Positions 1 through 7,399 of a stretch of DNA of 34,494 nucleotides are shown here, one piece after another. Position 1 is the stretch's first letter. Every line of letters starts with the position of its first letter. The DNA is from Thiohalobacter sp. Its GTDB lineage: Bacteria > Pseudomonadota > Gammaproteobacteria > DSM-19610. The DNA lies in NCBI GenBank assembly GCA_026984515.1, contig JALSRZ010000105.1, positions 1 through 34,494 of the forward strand, given 5' to 3'. Made by a program: the position numbers and the translations under genes. The notes under the pieces were generated by a model. It saw nothing but the letters and a program-made list of their open reading frames with translations, had not been told where the DNA came from and ran no database searches.

Positions 1-7
1 GACCTGT

Positions 8-13
8 CCTCCT
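8..13 (-). promoter_or_regulatory. Ribosome binding site of a gene beyond the left edge
   Basis: On the minus strand the sequence reads TTGAGGAGGACAGGTC and then leaves the window. AGGAGG is a full Shine-Dalgarno motif, and only seven bases separate it from the edge. A further leftward gene probably starts just outside, after the small cytochrome gene, and would extend the peroxidase operon. Confidence 0.45.
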
Positions 14-94
14 CAATTGTGGCTCTGAGCCAAGGGTTTCCAACCTCCAGCTTAACCCACGCTGCTTGAGGTTGGGCAGGTCAAAACATGATGT

Positions 95-514
95 CTAGTG
101 CTTGCCGGGCGCCAGCGCCACCCCGCGGCGTTCCTGCAGGATATACGCCTGCAGCGCGATCATATCCGGGTCATCCAGTGCCAGCGGTTTGCTTTCCAGC
201 GGGTTGCGGATACACCAGTTGATCATCTCCCCCAGTACCGCCACCTTGCCCAGCTGTTGCTGGAACTTGGGATAGGTTTCAGCGTGGGTATTTGCCGCGT
301 TGGGGTGGCATTGATCGCAGGAAACCGTGTTCTCGTTCCCCAGCCCGCCATGAAACAGCTGCTCACCCTTGCTGACCACCGCCTGGTATTCCTGCTGCCA
401 GCGATCCAGGTCCGCGCGGGTGAAATTGTCAGCCTGAGCCGATGACATGCCTGCAATGCCTGCCGCCATCAGGATCGCACCGGCAACGGTCCGCTTTCTG
501 CCTCTGCTATTCAT
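95..514 (-). CDS. Small periplasmic mono-haem cytochrome c
   Basis: This 139-residue protein is probably a periplasmic electron carrier. It has a basic N-terminus and a signal peptide ending near residue 28 (SSAQA). It carries one haem site, C66-D-Q-C69-H70. The later segment around TYPKFQQQL and EMINWCIRNP recalls SoxA/SoxX-like class I cytochromes, and M118 in DDPDM is a possible distal ligand. The ATG at 514 is preferred because AGGAGG lies nine bases upstream; an upstream TTG would overlap that site. It is the third gene of the leftward peroxidase operon, 17 bases after the metallophosphatase stop. It could pass electrons to the di-haem peroxidase, but that is inferred from position. The exact cytochrome subfamily is unsure. 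Confidence 0.85.
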   Translation of the reverse strand: MNSRGRKRTVAGAILMAAGIAGMSSAQADNFTRADLDRWQQEYQAVVSKGEQLFHGGLGNENTVSCDQCHPNAANTHAETYPKFQQQLGKVAVLGEMINWCIRNPLESKPLALDDPDMIALQAYILQERRGVALAPGKH

Positions 515-531
515 TGCCTCGTTCCTCCTGA

Positions 532-1605
532 TCAATAGTGAGTCTGCGGCGGAATCCGGCTCGCCGTGTCCTGGAATTGCGTATCCGCGGGACGCCCTGC
601 CTTGTCGTCCCAGGCCACCACCCGGTTCTGGTTGCCCGGCAGCAGGTAATTGACATCCACGCGACCGGTATGCAGGTTGATAAACTGCCAGCCGGTAGCG
701 TCGCGTTCAAAAAACGGATCGGCCCGGTTCATGTTCACCGTGAGTCTGGGCAGGTAGCTGGCCTGCTGTTTGTAGGTGGCGGGATACGGCCAGGGCCAGG
801 CGGTGGCCATGGCCGCGTTGAAACTGATGTTGCCGATCTGGTTGGTCTGGATCTGGTGAACGTGACCGTACAGTACGTTGACCTTTTTAAAGGGTTTCAG
901 CAAGGCCTGCACCTGTTCGGCATCTTCCGTCCAGAAGTTCCAGCCCTTGTAGATTTTCTGCAGGGGGGAATGGGACATTACCACCAGCGGCGTGTCCTTG
1001 CTGACCTTGTCGAGGTCATCCTTCAGCCAGGCCCGCTGTTGCTCGCCCACCATGAACGGCGACCCCTGCGGGTTATCCAGGCGCGCCATCTGGTGCATGC
1101 GTTCCGCGCCACTCGGCCAGCGCTTGTAGGTCCAGTCATCAAAGGTCCGGATGCTGTTCAGCACCACGAAATGGACTCCCTTGTGGTCGAAGCTGTAATG
1201 GTCCGGCCCCAGGCGCTTGCGCCAGTGCTCGCCCAGATCCAGGTAGTAATCATGTTCACCCATGACGTAATGCACGTCACCGCGCAGGGCGCCGAGAAGC
1301 TCCAGGCCATGATCGATCTCCTCCGGTTTACCCAGCTGGGCGATATCTCCGCCATAGAAGACAAAGTCCGGTCGCGGGTCCATCAGGTTGGCCTCGGCGA
1401 TGGCCCGGATCAGGCCCCGGTCCCAGTTACGCACGAATTCCCGCCCTTTCAGATGCGTCAGATGGGAATCGGAAATATAGGCAAAGGTAAAGTTCTGCTC
1501 CGAAGTCTTACCGAAGGCAACGTCCACCAGGCTCAGGGGCAGGCTGCTGGCCGCCAGTAATGCACCACCCCGTTTCAAAAACTCACGTCGATCGATCCTG
1601 CTCAT
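532..1605 (-). CDS. Tat-exported calcineurin-like metallophosphoesterase
   Basis: This 357-residue protein has a Tat-type leader (DRREFLKRGG) and a hydrophobic stretch to about residue 31, so it should be exported folded. Metallophosphoesterase motifs follow in order: D46-S-H48, GGD at 85-87, GEHD at 116-119, SHSP at 211-214 and GHVH at 247-250. The fold is clear but the substrate is not. In the third motif the usual metal-bridging asparagine of GNHD/E is replaced by glutamate, which may change metal binding. Its ATG overlaps the stop codon of the di-haem peroxidase (ATGA at 1602-1605), so the two are translationally coupled. Pairing with a cytochrome peroxidase and a cytochrome c suggests a redox-linked periplasmic role, which is inference. 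Confidence 0.9.
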   Translation of the reverse strand: MSRIDRREFLKRGGALLAASSLPLSLVDVAFGKTSEQNFTFAYISDSHLTHLKGREFVRNWDRGLIRAIAEANLMDPRPDFVFYGGDIAQLGKPEEIDHGLELLGALRGDVHYVMGEHDYYLDLGEHWRKRLGPDHYSFDHKGVHFVVLNSIRTFDDWTYKRWPSGAERMHQMARLDNPQGSPFMVGEQQRAWLKDDLDKVSKDTPLVVMSHSPLQKIYKGWNFWTEDAEQVQALLKPFKKVNVLYGHVHQIQTNQIGNISFNAAMATAWPWPYPATYKQQASYLPRLTVNMNRADPFFERDATGWQFINLHTGRVDVNYLLPGNQNRVVAWDDKAGRPADTQFQDTASRIPPQTHY

Positions 1606-2723
1606 GGTGTGTTCCCTCCACTGTTGACCTGTGCTTTTACCGATGGACTGGTCAGTGCCCTGAGAAAGGCAACCAGGTCTTTCTTCTGCCCGTTGGAAAG
1701 ATCCAGTGGCCGTATACCACCGCTCAGGAAGGCAGACACCGGATCGGTATCCTTTACCCGGCCACCGTTGTTGTAGAAATCGACCACGTCTTCCAGGGTC
1801 TCCAGGCTGCCATCGTGCATATAGGGTTGTGTAAACTCGATATTACGCAGTGTCGGCGTCTTGAAAGCACCCACCTGGGTAAGATTCTCCGTTACCGCAA
1901 AGCGGCCGATCTCTGACATGTTCCGGTTGGTAAGCACGGTATGGTCGATATCCGCACCCCCGTGTTTGGATTTCAGGAACGCCGCTGCCGTCTCTGCCTC
2001 CTTACCGCGAATCCGTTTGAAACCGACCCCGATATTATGAAAGCGGTGATCCATGAACAGCGCCTGGGTCTGCTCGATGCGGTGGCAGGAAACACAACGG
2101 CCCTGCTCCAGGAATACCTTCAGGCCACGGACCTGGGCAGCGTCCATGGCGTCCTTTTTACCACTGTAATAATAGCGGTCAAAAGGTGAATCACCGGCAA
2201 CAATGGTGCGTTCAAAACTGGCAATGGCCCTGGACACCTCCTGCATGGTGATGTGCTCGCGATCCACACCGAATACTTCCCTGAAGGCGGTGACATAGTC
2301 CGGGTCATTGCGAATGATGGCAAGTTCCGCATCGTGGTCAGGCAGGCCGCCTTCCACCGGGTTGACAGGCGGCTGTTTCGACTGCCCCTCGAGGTCCGGT
2401 TCGCGACCGTCCAGGAACAGGGTCTTCATATACGCCGAGTTGATCACGGTAGGCGCGTTGCGGGTACCGGTGAGCCCCTTGAAACCCTCGGAAACCGGCT
2501 TGTGATCGGTGAAGGCCTTGCTCTTTTCGTGACAGGTCGCACAACTGACCTTGCCATCCGCACTGATGCGCTGATCGTGGAACAACTTGTCCCCCAGCGC
2601 GATCTTCTCCGGCGTCTGGGGATTATCGGCGGGTATGGGTACCGGTGGTAATCCGAGTGGCGCGGCGTGCAGGCTGCCCGTCCCGCCGATGAAAATGAAT
2701 GCTGCTGCAATCTGTCTGATCAT
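1602..2723 (-). CDS. Di-haem cytochrome c peroxidase (CcpA/MauG family)
   Basis: This 373-residue secreted protein is expected to reduce hydrogen peroxide in the periplasm using electrons from small cytochromes. The signal peptide ends near residue 20 (SLHAA). It has two haem c sites, C61-A-T-C64-H65 and C210-V-S-C213-H214. The family segments FKTPTLRNIE and PYMHDGSLETLEDVVDFYNNGG-like lie near residues 287-320. The ATG at 2723 is chosen because AGGAGG lies seven bases upstream; a longer frame to 2780 would add a non-signal-like N-terminus. It is the first gene of the leftward operon and diverges from oxyR, with an OxyR-type box 79-93 bases upstream of its start. MauG-like oxidases share this architecture, so the peroxidase role is likely but not certain. 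Confidence 0.92.
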   Translation of the reverse strand: MIRQIAAAFIFIGGTGSLHAAPLGLPPVPIPADNPQTPEKIALGDKLFHDQRISADGKVSCATCHEKSKAFTDHKPVSEGFKGLTGTRNAPTVINSAYMKTLFLDGREPDLEGQSKQPPVNPVEGGLPDHDAELAIIRNDPDYVTAFREVFGVDREHITMQEVSRAIASFERTIVAGDSPFDRYYYSGKKDAMDAAQVRGLKVFLEQGRCVSCHRIEQTQALFMDHRFHNIGVGFKRIRGKEAETAAAFLKSKHGGADIDHTVLTNRNMSEIGRFAVTENLTQVGAFKTPTLRNIEFTQPYMHDGSLETLEDVVDFYNNGGRVKDTDPVSAFLSGGIRPLDLSNGQKKDLVAFLRALTSPSVKAQVNSGGNTP

Positions 2724-2779
2724 CGACAACCCTCCTGTGGCTTTTGCATCATCCTGGGACAGGGGCGTCGTTGTTGCCA

Positions 2780-2785
2780 ATTGTA
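2780..2785 (-). promoter_or_regulatory. Candidate -10 of the peroxidase operon promoter
   Basis: On the minus strand TACAAT lies here, 16 bases downstream of the OxyR-type box. The expected -35 position would overlap the CTAT end of that box, an arrangement common at OxyR-activated promoters. No good -35 hexamer is present, which fits activation. Confidence 0.45.
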
Positions 2786-2798
2786 TTTGTTAAGTGCT

Positions 2799-2819
2799 GT
2801 AATAGGCGGCGCCTATTAC
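2799..2819. promoter_or_regulatory. OxyR-type palindromic operator between oxyR and the peroxidase operon
   Basis: This is a perfect inverted repeat with 9-base arms (GTAATAGGC and GCCTATTAC) around three bases. Inside it, ATAG (2802-2805) and CTAT (2813-2816) are exactly seven bases apart, which is the half-site spacing of the known OxyR consensus. It ends 12 bases before the oxyR ATG, so binding could repress oxyR while activating the divergent operon. A second half-site is not obvious. Confidence 0.7.
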
Positions 2820-2831
2820 CGGGACCATGGA

Positions 2832-3776
2832 ATGAATCTCGCCGAACTCCGCTACATCGTCGCGCTGGCACGCGAGCGCCATTTCGGCCGCGCTGCAGCG
2901 GCCTGTTTTGTCAGCCAGCCGACATTGAGCGTTGCCGTCAAAAAGCTGGAAGACGAACTGGGGATTCCCCTGTTTGAACGGGCGCGCCACGAAGTACGCA
3001 TCACGCCCGCCGGCGAACGCGTCGTCGAACAGGCCCAGCAGGCGCTGGAAGCGGTAGAATCGGTCCGCCAGGTCGCCTGCTCGGAACGCGACCAGCTCGC
3101 CAGCCCGCTGCGTATCGGCGCGATTTATACGGTCGGCCCCTACCTGTTCCCGGACCTGATCTCCAACCTGCGCGAACGCGCACCACAAATGCCCCTGGTG
3201 GTGGAAGAAAACTACACCGCCGTACTCAGCGACAAACTCCGGCAGGGCGACCTGGACGTGATCATCATCTCCCTGCCGTTCGACGAGCCCGGCATCCTGA
3301 CACTACCGCTCTATGACGAACCCTTTGTGATCCTGTTGCCGGCGGCGCACCCGCTCACGCGCCGCAAGACGCTGCGTTCGAAAAACCTCGAGGATGAAAC
3401 CATCCTTATGCTGGGCTCGGGGCACTGTTTCCGCGACCAGGTGATCGAAGCGTGCCCGGCCTGTGCGCCGCGCGCCACCGGCGACGGTCGTGCGGTCTAC
3501 ACTGCAGAAGGCAGCTCCCTGGAAACCATACGTCACATGGTCGCATCCGGTATGGGACTCACCGTATTACCCTGCACCGCCGCGGGGGCACACCGCTATT
3601 CGCAACGGCTGCTGGCCATCCGGCGCTTTGCCAGCCCGGTACCCAGCCGCCAGGTCGCGCTGGCCTGGCGCACCAGCTTCCCCCGCCCTAAAGTGATCGA
3701 TGCACTGCAGGCAGCGATCGCGGCAGCACAACTGAGCTGCGTACGCCCGCGCAGCCGCGCCAGATCCCGGCGCTGA
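2832..3776 (+). CDS. oxyR: Hydrogen peroxide-sensing LysR-type regulator OxyR
   Basis: This 314-residue LysR-type regulator has an N-terminal winged helix-turn-helix (about 1-60, with FVSQPTLSVAVKKLE) and a substrate-binding-like effector domain (about 90-295). In GSGHCFRDQVIEAC the cysteines are residues 199 and 208, the same numbers and spacing as the peroxide-sensing disulfide pair of E. coli OxyR. The ATG at 2832 is chosen because it gives the standard LysR N-terminus; the frame stays open to 2667 but that extension has no domain. The ribosome binding site is weak. The C-terminal tail is arginine- and serine-rich. The gene diverges from a peroxide-detoxifying operon and precedes peroxiredoxin and DyP genes. 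Confidence 0.93.
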   Translation: MNLAELRYIVALARERHFGRAAAACFVSQPTLSVAVKKLEDELGIPLFERARHEVRITPAGERVVEQAQQALEAVESVRQVACSERDQLASPLRIGAIYTVGPYLFPDLISNLRERAPQMPLVVEENYTAVLSDKLRQGDLDVIIISLPFDEPGILTLPLYDEPFVILLPAAHPLTRRKTLRSKNLEDETILMLGSGHCFRDQVIEACPACAPRATGDGRAVYTAEGSSLETIRHMVASGMGLTVLPCTAAGAHRYSQRLLAIRRFASPVPSRQVALAWRTSFPRPKVIDALQAAIAAAQLSCVRPRSRARSRR

Positions 3777-3799
3777 GTGGACCCGCGACAGACATTTCA

Positions 3800-3836
3800 A
3801 TAGTTAATATCTATCATAGATATCTATTTAATCAAT
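3800..3836 (+). promoter_or_regulatory. OxyR box upstream of the peroxiredoxin gene
   Basis: ATAG (3800-3803) and CTAT (3811-3814) are separated by exactly seven bases, matching the OxyR half-site. Seven bases further lies a degenerate second half (ATCT at 3822, CAAT at 3833). A candidate promoter follows at once: TTAGAC (3836-3841), 18 bases, TAATGT (3860-3865). The tract is much richer in A and T than its surroundings. Confidence 0.7.
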
Positions 3837-3946
3837 TAGACTAATTATTAAGAATCTCCTAATGTACTCATCAGGGCCTGCAGGCACATCGCCCCGGCCC
3901 ACTGTTTTCATCACATGCAACGGATTCAGCACAGGAGATCACCGCA

Positions 3947-4591
3947 ATGAACGAAACCACACAGCACACCATGCCACGCCTGAACGAAGCCGCACCCGCT
4001 TTCGATGCAGTCACCACCCACGGGAAAAAAACGCTCGAGGACTACAAGGGTAAATGGCTGGTCCTGTTCTCGCACCCGGCGGACTTCACACCGGTATGCA
4101 CAACAGAATTCATGGCGTTCGCCAAACGCCACGCTGACTTCCAGGCCATCAACACGGAATTGCTGGGCCTGTCCATCGACAGCCATTTTTCACACCTGGC
4201 CTGGATACGTAATATCAAGGAAAAATTCGACGTGGACATCCCGTTCCCGATCATCGCCGACCTGGACATGAAAGTAGCCCGCAGCTACGGCATGATCCAC
4301 CCGGGCGCAGCGGATACGTCCGCAGTACGTGCCACCTTCGTCGTCGATGACAAGGGGGTACTGCGCGCCATGGTCTACTACCCCATGACCAATGGCCGTT
4401 CCATCGATGAGATCCTGCGCCTGGTGACCGCCCTGCAGACGTCGGATGCGAATGGCGTTGCCACACCGGAGGGATGGCAGCCCGGTGACAAGGTCATTGT
4501 ACCGCCACCCGCCACCGCCGACGCGGCCGAGGCGCGGGTAAAAGAAGGCTACGAGTGCGTGGACTGGTACTTCTGCAGGAAGACCCTGTAG
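3947..4591 (+). CDS. Prx6-type (1-Cys-like) peroxiredoxin
   Basis: This 214-residue cytosolic thiol peroxidase should reduce hydrogen peroxide and organic peroxides. The active-site segment [13 protein letters not shown] holds the peroxidatic cysteine at 51. Length and the long C-terminal arm with [13 protein letters not shown] match the Prx6 group rather than classic AhpC. The tail has two further cysteines, C204 and C210, as in archaeal Prx6-type enzymes, so one may act as a resolving cysteine. An AGGAG site (3933-3937) lies nine bases before the ATG. An OxyR box and promoter precede it, and the DyP peroxidase gene follows 47 bases later, probably in the same transcript. Confidence 0.93.
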   Translation: MNETTQHTMPRLNEAAPAFDAVTTHGKKTLEDYKGKWLVLFSHPADFTPVCTTEFMAFAKRHADFQAINTELLGLSIDSHFSHLAWIRNIKEKFDVDIPFPIIADLDMKVARSYGMIHPGAADTSAVRATFVVDDKGVLRAMVYYPMTNGRSIDEILRLVTALQTSDANGVATPEGWQPGDKVIVPPPATADAAEARVKEGYECVDWYFCRKTL

Positions 4592-4638
4592 AGTGATACC
4601 GGCACCGCGATAACAGCGCCAACAGGGAGACCAACAGC

Positions 4639-5574
4639 ATGCCGACACCCCAAAGTGGCATCCTGCCGGAAGGCAATTCAAGCGCCTGTTTTATCATCGC
4701 GACCGTGAATGCCGGTGACGACGCGCTGCTAAAGGCTCATTCGGGCTGCAGCAAGGTGCCGGACCTGACCCGGAAAATCGCCGCGCTCGACCCCGGGGCG
4801 GGACTGGTCAGCGTGGTAGCCGTGGGCTCGGACTGCTGGAATCGGCTGTATCCCGACGAACCCCGTCCCGCTGCCTTGCGGCCGTTTCGCGCCCGCTCCG
4901 AAGGTTCAAGGCAGGCGCCTGCAACCGCAGGCGACCTGCTGTTTCATATCCGTTCAGAGCGGCGCGACCTCAACTACGTGCTGGCGCGCAGGATACTGGC
5001 GGTATTCAGCGAAAGTATTTCGATCGTCGAAGTGATCGACGGCTTCCGTTACCTGGAAAACCGCGACCTGACCGGCTTTGTCGATGGCACGGAAAACCCG
5101 GAAGGCGATGAGCGCGCGGAAGTGGCGCTGGTAGCGCAGGAAGACCCCGGATTTTCCGCTGGCAGCTACATCCACCTGCAGCGTTATATCCATAACCTGG
5201 CTGACTGGGAAGCACTGCCGGTCAAGCGGCAGGAAAGCATTATCGGTCGCACCAAAGCGGACGACGTCGAACTGGAAGACGGGGTAAAACCACCGACTGC
5301 GCATATCAGTCGTGTGGTCATTGAAGAGGATGGTAAGGAACTCGAAATCCTGCGCCACAGCATGCCATACGGAGATGTACGCGAAGCCGGCCTGCTGTTT
5401 ATTGCCTACGCCCGCAGCCCGGATCACTTCGACCGTATGCTCGACAACATGATCCACACCGATGCAGATGGCCACCACGACCACCTGCTGGACTACACAC
5501 ACGCCGTCACCGGCTGCGCGTTCTTTGCACCTCCCATGGAGTTCCTGAAGGAAGACATGCCTCATAGCGTGTAG
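4639..5574 (+). CDS. DyP-type haem peroxidase (YfeX-like)
   Basis: This 311-residue dye-decolorizing peroxidase has no signal peptide, so it should be cytoplasmic. The signature GFVDGTENP places the catalytic aspartate at 149. H222 in AHISRV is the expected proximal haem ligand and R239 in ILRHSMPYG the expected distal arginine. Length and motif order fit the short bacterial P/B-type enzymes. AGGGAG lies about nine bases before the ATG. It follows the peroxiredoxin gene and is probably induced with it by OxyR. Its last part (5443-5531) is repeated base for base at 6963-7051 in a gene remnant. The physiological substrate of this class is poorly defined. Confidence 0.93.
   Translation: MPTPQSGILPEGNSSACFIIATVNAGDDALLKAHSGCSKVPDLTRKIAALDPGAGLVSVVAVGSDCWNRLYPDEPRPAALRPFRARSEGSRQAPATAGDLLFHIRSERRDLNYVLARRILAVFSESISIVEVIDGFRYLENRDLTGFVDGTENPEGDERAEVALVAQEDPGFSAGSYIHLQRYIHNLADWEALPVKRQESIIGRTKADDVELEDGVKPPTAHISRVVIEEDGKELEILRHSMPYGDVREAGLLFIAYARSPDHFDRMLDNMIHTDADGHHDHLLDYTHAVTGCAFFAPPMEFLKEDMPHSV
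5443..5531 (+). repeat. 89-bp direct repeat, copy A (inside the DyP gene)
   Basis: This segment encodes DNMIHTDADGHHDH and the following residues of the DyP C-terminus. It is identical over 89 bases to 6963-7051, in the same orientation and 1520 bases away. The flanks differ at once on both sides. Confidence 0.95.
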
Positions 5575-5712
5575 ACCCGCCACGAACCACCTGCCGAAGG
5601 ACCGACGCTGTAGAATGCTCGCTCCAGCACATACTGTCGCAAGCAATGAATAACGGGAACCTGCTGCTACCCGAAAATTTCAGGCTGAACCTCTTGCTAA
5701 CCGGAAGCACTA

Positions 5713-6882
5713 CTAATGACCAGTAGCCTGCCTTGCCACGTAATCGTTATCCCCAACATGACGCCCTGGAGTAAGCTCAGAGCCTTCCGGGAAACCGCGA
5801 GCATCAAAGTTTCGATAGATGCTGTCATGAACGAGGCAGCTCTTCTTTATAATTGGCCACACAATACGACCAAGAAAACACTGGTCTGCTATTCGGCTTT
5901 CCGTTACCGGATCATACGAAAACCCCTGCAATAGCCTGTGCAATGGGGGTATCGACCTGGCTACACCTCCCCACATACCTGCCAGAATGGTAGCCGTATG
6001 GGAACCATGATCCCGCATTACGTGAAACAACCGTTGCGACAACAGCCACTCATCCACCGCACATTTTTCACGTACGTTCAACAAGGAATCGCAATCCCGG
6101 ACCAGGAAGCGAACCACATCCGGGTCGTCTGCAACAAGAAAACGCCAGAAAAGACCGTCCGCGGGGCGTTTCGGTCGCCGCATCATCACAAGCTGCGCTC
6201 CCGCTTCCCTTAACGCGGTACACGCTTGCTCCGGAACCCGATCATCACAGTAGAAACGGCATCTCCAGCCAGGGTACAGGTCTTTTGCAATGACCGCATT
6301 CCTCACGGCTCCATCGTGATATTGCTTCGTTTGGCCAAACAACGAAAAGGAAATGATGTTCTCTACAGGGTGGTCTGGATGAAATGGCGGAGCACACTCT
6401 CTCTCGATTTCAAAATCTGACGACACAGAACATGCCTGAATGTCCTTGATTTCCAGTGACCGTTCACCGTATAGCCGGGCCTTGTTTTCATCTCCTTTTT
6501 TCCAGTAGGCATCCGCCAGGCCATCCAGCAGGTTGGTATTGTTTTTCTCCCTGCCCACAACCGATTCAAGCTGTGCAATTCCTTCGTCGATCCGATTGCA
6601 ACGCACCAGGCTCAAACCAAGATTCAGTGACACAGCACCAAAACCGGAATCCAGACTGTGCACCCTGGCAAAAGCGGCGGCTGCTTTATCAAAAGCACGT
6701 GCGGCGAAATACTGCACACCCAGCTGGTGGTAATCACCGGCCTGAATCCGGCCCTCACGCTCAGCCACCCTGATCAACTCTAGCTGCAGACTGATTGCCT
6801 CCACCAGACGGCCGGCTGCATGCAATTGCTCTGACCTGAGCCGCATCGTATTGACGGAAAATGAGGGAATACGGGTAGCCAT
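5713..6882 (-). CDS. TPR protein with glycosyltransferase-like C-terminal domain
   Basis: This 389-residue protein has a tetratricopeptide-like N-terminal half (about 20-150, with AFDKAAAAFARVHSLD and LADAYWKKGDENKARLYGE). A C-terminal domain starts at NIISFSLFGQ. In that domain FLVRDCDSLL resembles the DXD metal/nucleotide-sugar motif of GT-A glycosyltransferases, followed by HVMRDH and ILAGMWGG. I infer transfer of a sugar to an unknown acceptor. There is no signal peptide. No Shine-Dalgarno site precedes the start, but TATAAT lies nine bases upstream (6892-6897), so the message may be leaderless; an internal ATG at codon 13 is an alternative. It runs opposite to its neighbours, looks less GC-rich, and sits between a DyP gene and a DyP remnant, all suggesting acquisition. 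Confidence 0.75.
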   Translation of the reverse strand: MATRIPSFSVNTMRLRSEQLHAAGRLVEAISLQLELIRVAEREGRIQAGDYHQLGVQYFAARAFDKAAAAFARVHSLDSGFGAVSLNLGLSLVRCNRIDEGIAQLESVVGREKNNTNLLDGLADAYWKKGDENKARLYGERSLEIKDIQACSVSSDFEIERECAPPFHPDHPVENIISFSLFGQTKQYHDGAVRNAVIAKDLYPGWRCRFYCDDRVPEQACTALREAGAQLVMMRRPKRPADGLFWRFLVADDPDVVRFLVRDCDSLLNVREKCAVDEWLLSQRLFHVMRDHGSHTATILAGMWGGVARSIPPLHRLLQGFSYDPVTESRIADQCFLGRIVWPIIKKSCLVHDSIYRNFDARGFPEGSELTPGRHVGDNDYVARQATGH

Positions 6883-6891
6883 TCTATGAAC

Positions 6892-6897
6892 ATTATA
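6892..6897 (-). promoter_or_regulatory. Candidate -10 for the TPR/glycosyltransferase gene
   Basis: A consensus TATAAT on the minus strand ends nine bases before the ATG at 6882. Transcription would start at or within a base or two of the initiation codon. I see no convincing -35 element. Confidence 0.35.
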
Positions 6898-6932
6898 TGG
6901 CGATAAATCTTGCGAAACAGCCGCCTGTTTAA

Positions 6933-7073
6933 GGCAAACTGCATCCGTTTAACCACGTGCTGGACAACATGATCCACACCGATGCAGATGGCCACCACGA
7001 CCACCTGCTGGACTACACACACGCCGTCACCGGCTGCGCGTTCTTTGCACCCTCGATCGGGTTTCTGGAATAA
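6933..7073 (+). pseudogene. 3' remnant of a second DyP peroxidase gene
   Basis: The frame is open from 6933 to the TAA at 7071-7073 and encodes about 46 residues that match only the C-terminus of a DyP peroxidase (LHPFNHVLDNMIH, then DADGHHDH, ending APSIGFLE). It has no start codon or catalytic region. Its first residues (HPFNHV) differ from the intact gene (DHFDRM), as does the end. The middle 89 bases are identical to the intact gene. So it looks like the tail of a paralogue partly overwritten by recombination, rather than a simple duplicate. Confidence 0.85.
6963..7051 (+). repeat. 89-bp direct repeat, copy B (inside the DyP remnant)
   Basis: It is identical to 5443-5531 in the same orientation. 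Together the two copies flank the TPR/glycosyltransferase gene. Confidence 0.95.
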
Positions 7074-7097
7074 AAAAAACCGGGCGCAGAAACCCGG
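7072..7097 (-). terminator. Rho-independent terminator of the 36-residue peptide gene
   Basis: On the minus strand CCGGG, an eight-base loop and CCCGG are followed directly by a run of eight T. This is a good intrinsic terminator for leftward transcription, and it lies 23 bases after the stop of the small gene at 7120. Confidence 0.75.
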
Positions 7098-7119
7098 CCG
7101 TATCAGGATGTAGCGGAAC

Positions 7120-7230
7120 CTACTTCTTTTCCAGGCAGTTGTCGCCTGCGGAATGACATACCCGTACCACCACTACGACGGCGACTGCAGCCAGTATGGC
7201 CCCTGCGATAGTCAGTGCATCGATAACCAT
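7120..7230 (-). CDS. 36-residue single-span membrane peptide, function unknown
   Basis: This short gene encodes MVIDALTIAG, then a hydrophobic AILAAVAVVVVV stretch, then RVCHSAGDNCLEKK. The hydrophobic core (residues 6-22) fits one membrane span. The tail is polar, with cysteines at 25 and 32 and lysines at the end. Support for coding is unusually good for its size: AGGAGGTGAC lies just before the ATG, a promoter-like TTGACC lies upstream (7277-7282), and an intrinsic terminator lies just downstream. It forms its own transcription unit between the DyP remnant and the CcdA-like gene. I do not recognise a family. CHSAGDNC might bind metal or form a disulfide, which is speculation. Confidence 0.7.
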   Translation of the reverse strand: MVIDALTIAGAILAAVAVVVVVRVCHSAGDNCLEKK

Positions 7231-7252
7231 GTGTCACCTCCTGTATTAGAAA

Positions 7253-7282
7253 ACAATAATATTGTAACTTTAGGCGGGTCAA
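7253..7282 (-). promoter_or_regulatory. Promoter of the 36-residue peptide gene
   Basis: On the minus strand TTGACC (7277-7282) is followed by 18 bases and TATTGT (7253-7258); TATTAT at 7256-7261 with a 15-base spacer is an alternative. The tract is AT-rich and ends about 20 bases before the start codon. Confidence 0.5.
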
Positions 7283-7399
7283 CACGCAAAAAGTTCCTGC
7301 CCATGCCCGAAAAACACGGGAATGCACACTTAATATTGCAGAATTTCAAAAGGTTAAGAAGTAGTAACTCACATGCCGAGGCCACGTCCCGGCTCATCC

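Noticed and set aside
538-1560. A 340-codon open frame antisense to the metallophosphoesterase
   Set aside because: It is a shadow of the real gene, with no ribosome binding site or recognisable motif.
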